Under the pieces are notes generated by a model. That model ran no database searches and was not told the origin of the DNA. It worked only from the letters and a program-made list of their open reading frames with translations. Below, piece after piece: positions 1-6,906 of a DNA stretch of 17,795 nucleotides; position 1 is the stretch's first letter; every line of letters starts with the position of its first letter. The DNA lies in assembly GCA_963991145.1 (NCBI GenBank), contig CAXDOZ010000043.1, positions 1 to 17,795 of the forward strand. The letters run 5' to 3'. Source of the stretch: CAXDOZ01 sp963991145 (lineage in GTDB: Bacteria; Bacteroidota; Bacteroidia; Chitinophagales; JABDMM01). The position numbers were made by a program, and so were the translations under genes.

Positions 1-16
1 TGTGTATAAGAGACAG
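1..16 (+). other. Residual Nextera (Tn5 mosaic end) adapter, not genomic
   Basis: The first 16 bases, TGTGTATAAGAGACAG, are identical to the last 16 bases of the 19-bp Tn5 mosaic end used in Nextera tagmentation adapters. The match ends exactly where coding sequence with a clear acyl-CoA dehydrogenase reading begins. The in-frame TAA at 7-9 is therefore an adapter artefact and not a stop upstream of the gene. The window start is the physical end of an assembled contig. Confidence 0.93.
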
Positions 17-804
17 GATTAAAAGAAGAGGGCAAGCCGATGGAGGAAGCTCTTCTTGCAGCAGCAGAGGAATACGCTATTGAGTGTGCCATGCTGAAGG
101 TGAATGGCTCAGAGACTTTGGATTTTGTAGTGGATGAGATGGTTCAGATCCACGGTGGCTTTGGCTACTCGGAGGAATATCCTGCGGCAAGAGCTTATCG
201 CGACAGCCGAATTAATAGAATTTTCGAGGGTACGAATGAGATCAACCGACTATTAACCATGGACATGCTTTTGAAGCGTGCGATGAAAGGTCAGTTGGAT
301 GTGATGGGACCGGCGATGGCAATTCAAAAAGAATTGATGGCTATTCCGGATATGAGCACACCAGATGCTGATGATCTGTTCTTCCACGAGCGCAAGGCGA
401 TCAAGAATGCCAAGAAGGGCTTTTTGATGGTAGCCGGTGGAGCAGCTCAAAAGCTGATGATGGAATTGCAGCACGAGCAGGAGATCCTGATGAATGCTGC
501 CGATGTATTGATGGATATCTATTTAATGGAGAGCTGTTTGTTGAGAACGCAGAAATTGATCTCTCTCCAGGGATTAGAAGCGGCGAAGTATCATATCGAT
601 ATGACGCGCGTATTCATCAATGATGCCATGGAGCGTATCAATGTAAATGGTAAGCATGCGATCACTGCTTTCGCAGAAGGCGATGAGTTGAGAATGATGC
701 TTATTGGATTGAAGCGCTTTACTAAGTACGAGTTTATCAATACTAAAGAGCTACGTAGAAATGTAGCGGATAAACTAATCGAAGAAAATGGGTATTGCTT
801 TTAA
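17..804 (+). CDS. Acyl-CoA dehydrogenase, C-terminal part (5' truncated by contig end)
   Basis: FAD-dependent acyl-CoA dehydrogenase, expected to introduce the 2,3-trans double bond in fatty acyl-CoAs (beta-oxidation). The frame is open from the adapter junction, and the first ATG at 40 lies inside the conserved C-terminal helical domain, so it is internal and not a start. Visible family marks are QIHGGFGY followed by RAYRDSRINRIFEGTNEINR; the Glu of the FEGTNE motif (codon 226-228) corresponds to the catalytic base of MCAD-type enzymes. About 190 residues follow that motif, which is long for short/medium-chain enzymes and matches the roughly 600-residue VLCAD/ACAD9-like group common in Bacteroidota. 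The N-terminal half, with most of the FAD site, is missing only because the contig ends. Substrate chain length is inferred. The gene ends just before a strong terminator. Confidence 0.92.
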
Positions 805-835
805 TTGAGCAATCTTATTATGTGGTTAGCACCAG

Positions 836-866
836 AACCGCTCCCAGATGGGGGCGGTTTTTTTTT
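836..866 (+). terminator. Rho-independent terminator after the acyl-CoA dehydrogenase
   Basis: A 10-bp GC-rich stem (AACCGCTCCC at 836-845 pairing with GGGGGCGGTT at 850-859, one T-G wobble) has a 4-nt loop AGAT. A run of nine T begins at the end of the stem (858-866). It lies 31 bases after the stop codon on the same strand. The reverse strand has no T-tract after the stem, so it acts in one direction only. Confidence 0.92.
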
Positions 867-889
867 GATTTGGGGAGGGTAACGTTTAG

Positions 890-917
890 TGTAAAATGCG
901 TTTTAATGCATTTTACA
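890..917. repeat. Perfect 10-bp inverted repeat (hairpin) at the 3' end of the membrane protein gene
   Basis: TGTAAAATGC (890-899) and GCATTTTACA (908-917) form perfect arms around an 8-nt loop. The right arm covers the TAA stop of the minus-strand gene ending at 913. There is no clear T-run after it on either strand, so it is either a weak terminator or an mRNA 3'-end stabilising hairpin. The role is not known. Confidence 0.6.
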
Positions 918-1500
918 TAGTGTTGGCAGTATGTTTACTATTCTTCCTTTTATTAATGAGCCAGACCCCTAAGAGGATTAAAATAACTAGCCAACTCAAA
1001 GTGGAAAATCCTCCTTTCATCAGAGTAAAAGTATTTGCTGCCTTTATAACTCCTGACGATACATTTGTAGGATTTGTTATCATCAAGGAAATCAAGATGT
1101 TCTCAGAATAGTCAATGATCATGGTAATGAACGGCAGTATGTACAAGTTTGAAAAGATATGGTCCTGATGGATATAAATCAAATTAGATAACCGAATTAT
1201 TAATGTACTTAAAAAGAGAGCAAGTAAAATTGGATATAGTATGTCAAGAAGGAATAGCTGTGGGAATAGATATAAATCAATAGTTGATTGATCTAAATTT
1301 CTGAGCATCATACTAGCTTCTGATTGAGAATATCCAAAAGTTTTCAAATCAAATGCCTCAGTGCCAAATTTGGCATTTAACCTGGGAAAGGTAAATAGCA
1401 TCATTAGCAATAAGACAGTATGCGAAAGCAAAAACAAAGCTGTAATTCCTTTCTTTGTTGCTATTCTCTCCAACTTCTTGTGAATTTTTTTAAAAATCAT
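913..1500 (-). CDS. Hypothetical four-helix membrane protein
   Basis: A 195-residue protein with a basic N-terminus and about four hydrophobic segments near residues 20-38, 80-101, 115-137 and 165-184, then a short lysine-rich cytoplasmic tail. No signal peptide cleavage site, catalytic motif or recognised family is visible. The gene stands alone: its upstream neighbour ends beyond a candidate terminator, and the downstream gene is convergent. It is visibly more AT-rich than most genes in the window, which could mean a different origin or simply weak expression. A promoter-like TAGCTTTC lies on the minus strand at 1539-1532, but I found no well-spaced upstream TTG. The ATG at 1500 is the only reasonable start. 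The function cannot be named. Confidence 0.75.
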   Translation of the reverse strand: MIFKKIHKKLERIATKKGITALFLLSHTVLLLMMLFTFPRLNAKFGTEAFDLKTFGYSQSEASMMLRNLDQSTIDLYLFPQLFLLDILYPILLALFLSTLIIRLSNLIYIHQDHIFSNLYILPFITMIIDYSENILISLMITNPTNVSSGVIKAANTFTLMKGGFSTLSWLVILILLGVWLINKRKNSKHTANTM

Positions 1501-1570
1501 TGCTATCTATTATCGCTTAATTTTTTATTAGGAAAGCTACTGCGATTGATTGGGTTTAGAGCCACCAATC

Positions 1571-1618
1571 ATAAGAAAAATAAAAGCGTGGACCGATGTT
1601 ATTATCAGCCCACGCTTT
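1571..1618 (-). terminator. Candidate terminator of the four-gene cyclase operon
   Basis: On the minus strand, a perfect 9-bp stem AAAGCGTGG/CCACGCTTT (arms 1610-1618 and 1583-1591) with an 18-nt loop is followed by a T-rich tract (TTTTATTTTTCTT). It lies about 60 bases after the cyclase stop codon. The long loop lowers certainty. The plus-strand reading has a poorer T-tract. Confidence 0.6.
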
Positions 1619-1680
1619 GTGATTTGTTTTAGGTTCTTCTATCTCAGGATATTTCAAAATGGTGATCCCATCTTCTGGAA

Positions 1681-2775
1681 TCAAACCGTATAAAGCATCA
1701 CAGATTTTTGCTTCCCGCGAAGTTCCAATTCGCCTAGCGCAGTTGATTTGACGGGGTTTGGACGAGGTCCCAGCTTATCCAGAAGGTATTTTGAGAGTAC
1801 GATATCCTGGCCAAGTTCATTGCACTTTGACTGGATACGAGCTGCCGTATTAAGCACATCACCTGAGTAAACAATGTCCCGCTTCACAATACCGATCTCG
1901 CCCACCATAACACTGCCGTAGTGAAGCCCTGCTTTAAATTTTGGTACAGCGCCATCGTACTTCTCTTTGTAGTAGTCTGCTTTATCCAGTAAGCACTTTT
2001 CAATATCGAAATAGCAATGCAGGCAATTCACATCTTTTATCCCGGTTTCTGTTTTCCAGCTGATCACAATTTCATCGCCTACGTATTGGTAGATCTGACC
2101 TTCATTGTCCTGAATGGCCGGTGTGACATCTTTAAAGATATCCTTCAGGAAATTGAAATATTTTTCTTCTCCCAATTTCTCAGCTATCGTTGTTGAGCCG
2201 CGGAGATCCAGGAACATGAAAATGCGTTCTTCCCGCTTTGGGTGAAAGTACTTGCCAAGAATAAAGGACTTGAAAACTCCTGGTCCGTATTTATCATTGA
2301 CCACCAATGCAATCAGTGTTACGATCACCACAGATAGCCAGATCAGGTAAACAAGGAATTGATCCAGAGAGAAGAACTGATCTATCAGGGCCTGCCCGGC
2401 TTCATTACTAAATAATGGGATATCCTCTTGAAAGACATTGATTATAAACAAGCCACTAATAAATGCAACAACAATAAAGATCAGGGTAAAGGAAATAGCC
2501 ATGTTCAATAATGCCCATCCGTAGGGTTTTGTCCTCAGCCAATTCTCCCAGAAAAAGACCACTAATGATCCACCGATCAGTCCCGCCACCAATCCGGTTA
2601 TGATGCTTCCCTGAAAATAGGAGATGATGTCTAGCTCTGCATTGGCACAATCGAAACGGGTCAGGGTCAGGTAACCTCTCATATATTGCGAGATCGAAAT
2701 CAGAACCCAGAAAAAGGTGATCCAGGCGATCTTTTCTGCTTTATTCTTGAGCTTATTGTAATTGGAAGATTTCAT
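1681..2775 (-). CDS. Membrane-anchored class III adenylate/guanylate cyclase
   Basis: A 364-residue protein that should make a cyclic nucleotide (probably cAMP) from its NTP at the inner membrane. Four hydrophobic segments (about residues 15-35, 52-76, 86-112, 138-160) precede a C-terminal cyclase homology domain (about 184-364). The two metal-binding aspartates are D190 (FLDLRGST) and D234 (YQYVGDE). D300 (RDIVY) sits at the position that helps select the base, and N309 and R313 (LNTAAR) are the transition-state pair. The lysine normally found four residues before the second metal Asp is Gln (Q230), a non-canonical variant, so substrate preference should not be assumed. All catalytic residues are otherwise present, and as a homodimer it should be active. 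It is the last gene of a tight set: 22 bases separate it from the VOC gene upstream. Confidence 0.9.
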   Translation of the reverse strand: MKSSNYNKLKNKAEKIAWITFFWVLISISQYMRGYLTLTRFDCANAELDIISYFQGSIITGLVAGLIGGSLVVFFWENWLRTKPYGWALLNMAISFTLIFIVVAFISGLFIINVFQEDIPLFSNEAGQALIDQFFSLDQFLVYLIWLSVVIVTLIALVVNDKYGPGVFKSFILGKYFHPKREERIFMFLDLRGSTTIAEKLGEEKYFNFLKDIFKDVTPAIQDNEGQIYQYVGDEIVISWKTETGIKDVNCLHCYFDIEKCLLDKADYYKEKYDGAVPKFKAGLHYGSVMVGEIGIVKRDIVYSGDVLNTAARIQSKCNELGQDIVLSKYLLDKLGPRPNPVKSTALGELELRGKQKSVMLYTV

Positions 2776-2797
2776 TTTTATTCAAATTCTGAGAGTA

Positions 2798-3178
2798 TCA
2801 TTTCAACTTCTCCGTCAACGCAATCCGATTCCCCTCTGAATCTTCAAACTCGGCTACAAAGCCATACTCACCAACAGAAGCTTTCGGATACAGAATTTTG
2901 CCGCCATTAGTATTTACTGCTTTTAATACCTCGTCAATACTATCGGTATTAAAGTAAACGAGCGCTCCTTCTTTTGAAGGCTTGTAGATTTCTCCTTTTG
3001 CTAAAGCGCCAGTGATGCCTGAACCGGAATCTTTGAAAGGGAAGAAGGCCATTTCGATCTTGTCGATGATTCCCAATTCCATTTTGAAGCCAAACACCGA
3101 CTCGTAGAATTTCACTGCGCGATCCAGATCTGTTACTGGTATCTCGAAATATCCGACGGGGTTTACTTTAATTGGCAT
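2798..3178 (-). CDS. VOC family (glyoxalase/bleomycin-resistance fold) protein
   Basis: A 126-residue single vicinal-oxygen-chelate protein made of two beta-alpha-beta-beta-beta halves. The opening GYFEIPVTDLDRAVKFYESV and the closing FEDSEGNRIALTE are the standard start and end of the family. Glutamates near residue 12 and in the last strand are at the usual metal positions; the first-strand histidine of true glyoxalase I is absent. Proteins of this type in Bacteroidota are usually annotated glyoxalase or extradiol-dioxygenase-like without a known substrate, and nothing here fixes one. It starts 14 bases after the stop of the secreted-protein gene and ends 22 bases before the cyclase start, so cotranscription is likely. 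Confidence 0.88.
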   Translation of the reverse strand: MPIKVNPVGYFEIPVTDLDRAVKFYESVFGFKMELGIIDKIEMAFFPFKDSGSGITGALAKGEIYKPSKEGALVYFNTDSIDEVLKAVNTNGGKILYPKASVGEYGFVAEFEDSEGNRIALTEKLK

Positions 3179-3192
3179 AGAATCTCTTTCAA

Positions 3193-3873
3193 TTATTGAG
3201 CAATGGAGTAACGATCATCAAAGTAATTCAATACAATCTCTCTCCTCTCATAATTATCAAGATCAAAAGCACAGTCATCCCCCTCCACCTCGTATTCTAT
3301 CGACTCAATATCGATCTCGCAAATAAGCTGGTTTTCCTCTTCTCCAGGGCTTAAAATTACAGCCGGACGTTCACCTTTGTATTTACTGCAATCCTGAGAT
3401 TCTGAATTGAGAAAATGGCCATAATTGATCGATGGCATGATCTCCTTACTGTGATCAATCCATTTTCCGTTCTCGAAGGCTAAGAATGAGATCCGTGTAT
3501 CGGTGCAGCAGGCTTCTCCATAGAATTTGATGATTTGAACCACAGTGGATCCTTCGAAGTCCAGAAGTTTGAATTGGATGTAATTGCCACAGTCAACATT
3601 TGAATTGTAATAGGTGAAAAAGCCTGCAGGATTATTCTCATTATCGACCTTATACGCTCTATGATTGAGGCTGTCATAAATGCTTCCACTCTTTATTAAA
3701 TCTCTTCTCATTTCATTGGAAAGCAGTAGCTCAAATCCACAGTTATTTGGCCATGCCAGAAAAGAATCAGGAATTGCAATTACCATTTCATGTAAGGTCT
3801 CCATGGAAGATTGAGCCTTTACAGGCCGAGGGAGAATTGAAATGATTGTAAGTAAAAGAAAGAGTGATCTCAT
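3193..3873 (-). CDS. Exported protein of unknown function
   Basis: A 226-residue protein with a signal peptide (hydrophobic core in the first 15 residues, likely cleavage after VKAQ/S near residue 21). The mature part is acidic with several cysteines (including a CC pair and an acidic C-terminal stretch), compatible with disulfides in the periplasm. I recognise no domain. It lies between the sulfotransferase-like gene (9-base gap) and the VOC gene (14-base gap) and probably belongs to the same transcript. The role cannot be inferred from sequence alone. Confidence 0.75.
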   Translation of the reverse strand: MRSLFLLLTIISILPRPVKAQSSMETLHEMVIAIPDSFLAWPNNCGFELLLSNEMRRDLIKSGSIYDSLNHRAYKVDNENNPAGFFTYYNSNVDCGNYIQFKLLDFEGSTVVQIIKFYGEACCTDTRISFLAFENGKWIDHSKEIMPSINYGHFLNSESQDCSKYKGERPAVILSPGEEENQLICEIDIESIEYEVEGDDCAFDLDNYERREIVLNYFDDRYSIAQ

Positions 3874-3882
3874 TAAATTTCT

Positions 3883-4623
3883 TTAAGTCAGAATTTTCAC
3901 CAGGCCATAAGCCATAGCAGCCAGGAGCAGAGCTCCAATCCCGAGAAAAATATAAGCACCCTTAGTGATATCCTTTATTGTCTTTTTAATTTCCTCTCGA
4001 TCATTGACATTGGGGAACTCAGTGTCTGGTACTTCTTCTCCAAGAAATTCACATAGTGGTTCCCAGCCTTCTGTTACTTTGAAGATCAATAACCTATCGG
4101 CCGGAACGGCTGCCTTTATTTCTTCTATATGCTCATTGTAGCGAGCAATTGCGGCTTCCTTGTTCTCCATGGTTCCTTTATGAGATCGCTGCCAAATAAG
4201 TCTGGAAGTCATGTTTCCCATTTTTTTGGCAAATGGAGTAAAGAGGCGCAGAAATTTAAACTGCCACATGCTCTCGGTAAAGTAGATGGTGTCCATGGTG
4301 CTTTCATACCATGCTTCGGGGCCGCGTGGATGCAAAGTGACAAGTACCTTAGCCTCAGGGTATGCTTCCAGCAATTCTCTCCAGACACAACAGCCAGGAT
4401 TATCTACAGTAGCAGTGTATTTTTTAAAGACCTGATCCCAGTTGTGCTGCTCGCCAGCGGGGGCATTTGCTACATCGTTCCAGAATTCGAGATGACCTTT
4501 ATTCTCTTTGTTTTCAATTATCTCAAACATGTGATAGCAGGGGTAGCCTAAGCTGTTTAAGGCAGTACAGGTGGAGAGTGTTCCGGTTCTTCCAAAACCT
4601 GCTCCAATAATTTTTAAACTCAT
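3883..4623 (-). CDS. Sulfotransferase-like P-loop protein with C-terminal membrane anchor
   Basis: A 246-residue protein. The N-terminal KIIGAGFGRTGT (P-loop/5'-phosphosulfate loop, residues 4-15) and a later RGPEAWYEST (R and S of the 3'-phosphate-binding motif) match the sulfotransferase family that Pfam calls Sulfotransfer_4. Expected chemistry is transfer of sulfate from PAPS to a hydroxyl or amine, but the acceptor is unknown and many bacterial members are uncharacterised. An unusual point is a last hydrophobic segment (about residues 223-243) after a charged linker, which would anchor the catalytic domain to the inner membrane by its C-terminus. It is the first gene of the four-gene set ending in the cyclase, and the 123-base gap before it can hold the promoter. 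The ATG directly precedes the P-loop strand, so the start is secure. Confidence 0.85.
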   Translation of the reverse strand: MSLKIIGAGFGRTGTLSTCTALNSLGYPCYHMFEIIENKENKGHLEFWNDVANAPAGEQHNWDQVFKKYTATVDNPGCCVWRELLEAYPEAKVLVTLHPRGPEAWYESTMDTIYFTESMWQFKFLRLFTPFAKKMGNMTSRLIWQRSHKGTMENKEAAIARYNEHIEEIKAAVPADRLLIFKVTEGWEPLCEFLGEEVPDTEFPNVNDREEIKKTIKDITKGAYIFLGIGALLLAAMAYGLVKILT

Positions 4624-4636
4624 TTGGGGGTTGATA

Positions 4637-4669
4637 AAAGCTTATCCTTCTCGCGGGCCTTAGAGTCAA
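4637..4669 (-). promoter_or_regulatory. Possible promoter of the sulfotransferase-cyclase operon
   Basis: On the minus strand, TTGACT (4669-4664) is followed after 17 bases by GATAAG (4646-4641); read as a Bacteroidota promoter it is TTG, 22 bases, then TAAGCTTT, with two mismatches to TAnnTTTG. Position is right for the gene starting at 4623, but the match is weak. Confidence 0.22.
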
Positions 4670-4701
4670 GGCATCTGAATTCAACTCTTTAAATAAAATG
4701 G

Positions 4702-4722
4702 AAAAGCAGTATCTGAGCTTTT
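4702..4722 (-). terminator. Weak terminator-like hairpin after the MazG-like gene
   Basis: AAAAGC and GCTTTT pair over 6 bp around a 9-nt loop. On the minus strand it is followed by CCATTTTATTT. It sits 25 to 45 bases after the stop of the pyrophosphohydrolase. The stem is short and AT-rich, so it is only a possibility. Confidence 0.3.
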
Positions 4723-4746
4723 ACTCTTTGAAAATGGGATTTAATT

Positions 4747-5049
4747 CTACCTTCTCCTCTTCACTTCCTCGATTTTCTCACTTGTAACTTTTAACAAGTC
4801 AATCTCCAATCTATCACTCAATTTGATCAGATAGATCATTACATCTGCCATTTCTTTTGAAAGCTCTTCTTTGTTGAGTGCCTCAATTTCTTTACCACGT
4901 AGTCTAAGGGTCTCATCCCACTGGAAATGCTCCAATAGCTCAGCTGCTTCAAGTACGATCGACTTTGCAAGATCTCCGGGCTCAGCCTGAGTCCATCCAC
5001 GCACCCGATCCATCTCTTTAATATTGACTTGTAATTCTTTGTAGGTCAT
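4747..5049 (-). CDS. MazG-like nucleotide pyrophosphohydrolase
   Basis: A 100-residue all-alpha NTP pyrophosphatase of the MazG/RS21-C6 type, which hydrolyses (d)NTPs to the monophosphate and pyrophosphate, probably for nucleotide-pool cleaning. The Mg-binding pairs are present: E34xxE37 in LEAAELLEHFQW and E66xxD69 in KEMADVMIYL, followed by the family-typical LSDRLEIDLL. The size equals the usual single-domain members, which work as dimers or tetramers. The substrate (dCTP-like in the RS21-C6 branch) is inferred. It is divergent from the lipoprotein gene at 5151. Upstream there is a TTG-N17-TACTTTCC string (5081-5054), which would make a nearly leaderless message; this is uncertain. Confidence 0.9.
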   Translation of the reverse strand: MTYKELQVNIKEMDRVRGWTQAEPGDLAKSIVLEAAELLEHFQWDETLRLRGKEIEALNKEELSKEMADVMIYLIKLSDRLEIDLLKVTSEKIEEVKRRR

Positions 5050-5150
5050 AAAAGGAAAGTAAGCATTCTGCTGCTAATCAAGGAGGTATGTGAATTGACA
5101 TTTCATGAATTCGCCCCTCTTTTCTTATTTTCAATACAAAATCAGCCCCC

Positions 5151-5780
5151 ATGGATTTTAAACTGCTTTTCCCGATCCTGCTTTTTGCTTTTGTTTTTTC
5201 GTCATGTGAAAAGGAAGAAGAGCCCGATGGTGGAGAGAATCCGCCTCCGGTTGATATCAGTCAACAACCAGCGAGTGTGGGCGATTACCGACAGGGAGGA
5301 ATCGTCTTCTGGGTGAATCCGGCTGATAGTACTCAGGGATTGATCGTGGCCACGAATGATCTTTTCCAATCCGTTCGATGGGGTTGTTACGGCACTTTTA
5401 TTGGTCATGTGAATCAGGCTCGATTGACAAACCTTTATGGAGGAGAGCAAAACACCGCCGACATCCGGTTCAGTTGTAATTCTGCAGATTGTGCCGCTTA
5501 TTACTGTGATGTAGCTGTCATCGAAGGATATTCAGATTGGTGGCTGCCAAACAGAGATGAGTGGAGAGAGATAGTCAAGTACCTTGATATTATCGAGGCT
5601 GCGGCAGCTTCTACTCCCGGAGGAAAGGGATTCTACGATAAGTATTGGACAAGCAATCAACCTAGCGGAGTAGTTGGTGAAGATCTCGCGCGATCATTTG
5701 ACATTCGGAATAATATCTATGATCTCGACAGTAAAAATGAGCTATTGAGTGTTCGGCCAGTCAGAGCATTTGCTCGATAG
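5151..5780 (+). CDS. Lipoprotein with Lcl/DUF1566-type C-type-lectin-like domain
   Basis: A 209-residue surface or outer-membrane lipoprotein candidate. The N-terminus is a lipoprotein signal with lipobox FSSC (Cys19), followed by an acidic, proline-rich linker. The domain opens with GDYRQGGIVFWV and carries GYSDWWLPNRDEW, YWTSNQ and a terminal VRPVRAF, the standard marks of DUF1566/Lcl-domain proteins of Bacteroidota. Several cysteines in the middle could form disulfides. Ligand or partner is unknown; related domains bind polymers such as glycans or collagen, but that is not shown here. It is the only complete plus-strand gene in the window, standing alone between a divergent and a convergent neighbour. 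I saw no convincing promoter in its 101-base upstream gap. Confidence 0.87.
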   Translation: MDFKLLFPILLFAFVFSSCEKEEEPDGGENPPPVDISQQPASVGDYRQGGIVFWVNPADSTQGLIVATNDLFQSVRWGCYGTFIGHVNQARLTNLYGGEQNTADIRFSCNSADCAAYYCDVAVIEGYSDWWLPNRDEWREIVKYLDIIEAAAASTPGGKGFYDKYWTSNQPSGVVGEDLARSFDIRNNIYDLDSKNELLSVRPVRAFAR

Positions 5781-5805
5781 GTTCTTCTTCTTCGACGAAG
5801 CCAAA

Positions 5806-5838
5806 TTAAAAAAGGATAGATGAGATCACCTATCCTTT
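5806..5838 (-). terminator. Terminator overlapping the end of the fic-like gene
   Basis: A perfect 9-bp stem (5811-5819 with 5830-5838, AAAGGATAG/CTATCCTTT) and 10-nt loop is followed on the minus strand by a T run (complement of the A run 5808-5813). The first arm lies inside the last codons of the Fic gene and the loop contains its TGA stop. The convergent lipoprotein gene ends 30 bases away; the T-tract is better on the minus strand. Confidence 0.72.
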
Positions 5839-6899
5839 AGTATTTCAAACAAGCCTGTATTGATATAGATCGTTTCTCTTCCAATTTTTTGCGCTGAGAG
5901 AATTCCAACCGCACTCAAACCTTTTAGGTACCGAGACGCAGCTTTTCGCTCTACGCCCAATTTATCTACCACAAAGTCAATTTTACAATATGGCTGCTCA
6001 AAGATCAATTCTATCAGTTCTTTCTTGAATAACTTGGGTTGCTTGTCTTTGACCTTTTTAATTGCATGATCGAGCTCGGCATTGATTTGATCAATTTTGC
6101 TTATGGTATGCCTCGCCGTTTCCTCTATTGCATGTAGCATAAATAGGATCCAGTTAGTCCAATCCCCTTTTCTGTTCACTTCATTTAGGAATTTATAGTA
6201 CCCATCTTTATGCTGGATCAGGTAGGAACTTAAATATAGAATTGGGATATCTAGTAGCTCATTCATGCTCAGAAACAGAATGTTCAAGATCCTTCCAGTT
6301 CTTCCATTGCCATCATAGAAAGGATGAATACTCTCAAATTGATGGTGAAGAATTGCAAGATTGATCAAAGGAGGGATTCCCTGATCTGCTACATTGAACT
6401 GATCAAGGAAATTCGAAAGCAAAGTCAAAATTGTTTCTTCATCCTGAGGAGGAGTATATACCACCTTTCCTGTTCGATCATTCTTTAAGACCGTACCTGG
6501 AGTGTTTCTGATTCCCGCCTGATTCTCTAAGATGATCTGTTGAATTTTGACCAGATCCTTCAATCGAATGAAGCCCTGCTTCTCAATTATACTAAAGCCA
6601 TGATAAAGAGCCCTTCGGTAATTGATCACCTCCTTTACAGCAGGCTCCATTTGCAAACTTGAGCTGATTGCACGGTACAATTCATCCTGACTGGTAATGA
6701 TATTCTCGATCTCTGAACTATCTTTTGCTTCCTGTAGAACAACAGCATTGATCAGCATAGATTGATTAGGGATGGTTTTAGCAATTCCCTTCAATTCGCC
6801 TATGGCCTGATTAGCTCTACTATCTGCTTTCAGAATCTCAACAGTCTCGTAGTTAGCCTTATCAATTGGCAGGGTATAGTATGGTGAAAATTGTCTCAC
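5826..6899 (-). CDS. Fic family protein (AMP-transferase) with N-terminal inhibitory motif and C-terminal winged helix
   Basis: A 357-residue Fic enzyme, expected to transfer AMP from ATP to a protein hydroxyl (AMPylation). The complete active-site motif HPFYDGNGRTGR is at residues 192-203, with catalytic His192. An inhibitory S/TxxxE(G/N) motif, SSEIEN (residues 61-66, Glu65), lies N-terminal to the core, making this a self-inhibited class II Fic much like Shewanella SoFic in layout and numbering. The C-terminal about 75 residues (KKELIELIFEQPYCKIDFVVDKLG and on) look like a winged helix-turn-helix that could bind DNA or a partner. The start is a GTG at 6899-6897; no closer upstream ATG exists and the N-terminus fits the family. 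Inverted-repeat sequence covers the promoter, suggesting self-regulation. No separate antitoxin gene is beside it. The protein target is unknown. Confidence 0.93.
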   Translation of the reverse strand: MRQFSPYYTLPIDKANYETVEILKADSRANQAIGELKGIAKTIPNQSMLINAVVLQEAKDSSEIENIITSQDELYRAISSSLQMEPAVKEVINYRRALYHGFSIIEKQGFIRLKDLVKIQQIILENQAGIRNTPGTVLKNDRTGKVVYTPPQDEETILTLLSNFLDQFNVADQGIPPLINLAILHHQFESIHPFYDGNGRTGRILNILFLSMNELLDIPILYLSSYLIQHKDGYYKFLNEVNRKGDWTNWILFMLHAIEETARHTISKIDQINAELDHAIKKVKDKQPKLFKKELIELIFEQPYCKIDFVVDKLGVERKAASRYLKGLSAVGILSAQKIGRETIYINTGLFEILKDR

Positions 6900-6906
6900 A
6901 ACTTCT

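Noticed and set aside
1..20. Possible end of a Tn5-like transposon
   Set aside because: The match is to the synthetic mosaic end at the very edge of the contig, with no transposase or second end; library adapter explains it fully.
40..804. Complete small acyl-CoA dehydrogenase-like gene starting at ATG 40
   Set aside because: The frame is open back to the adapter, and the sequence begins in mid-domain compared with the family; it is a truncated gene.
4129..4551. 140-codon plus-strand open frame opposite the sulfotransferase-like gene
   Set aside because: Its product shows no domain or coherent pattern, and it is fully antisense to a gene with clear family motifs.
5080..5093. AAGGAGGT resembling a strong Shine-Dalgarno site
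   Set aside because: It is followed at once by ATG TGA, so no protein is made, and this lineage makes little use of such sites.
5826..6899. Fic-based toxin-antitoxin or defence module
   Set aside because: The inhibitory motif is inside the protein, there is no small FicA-like partner gene, and the neighbours are not defence genes.
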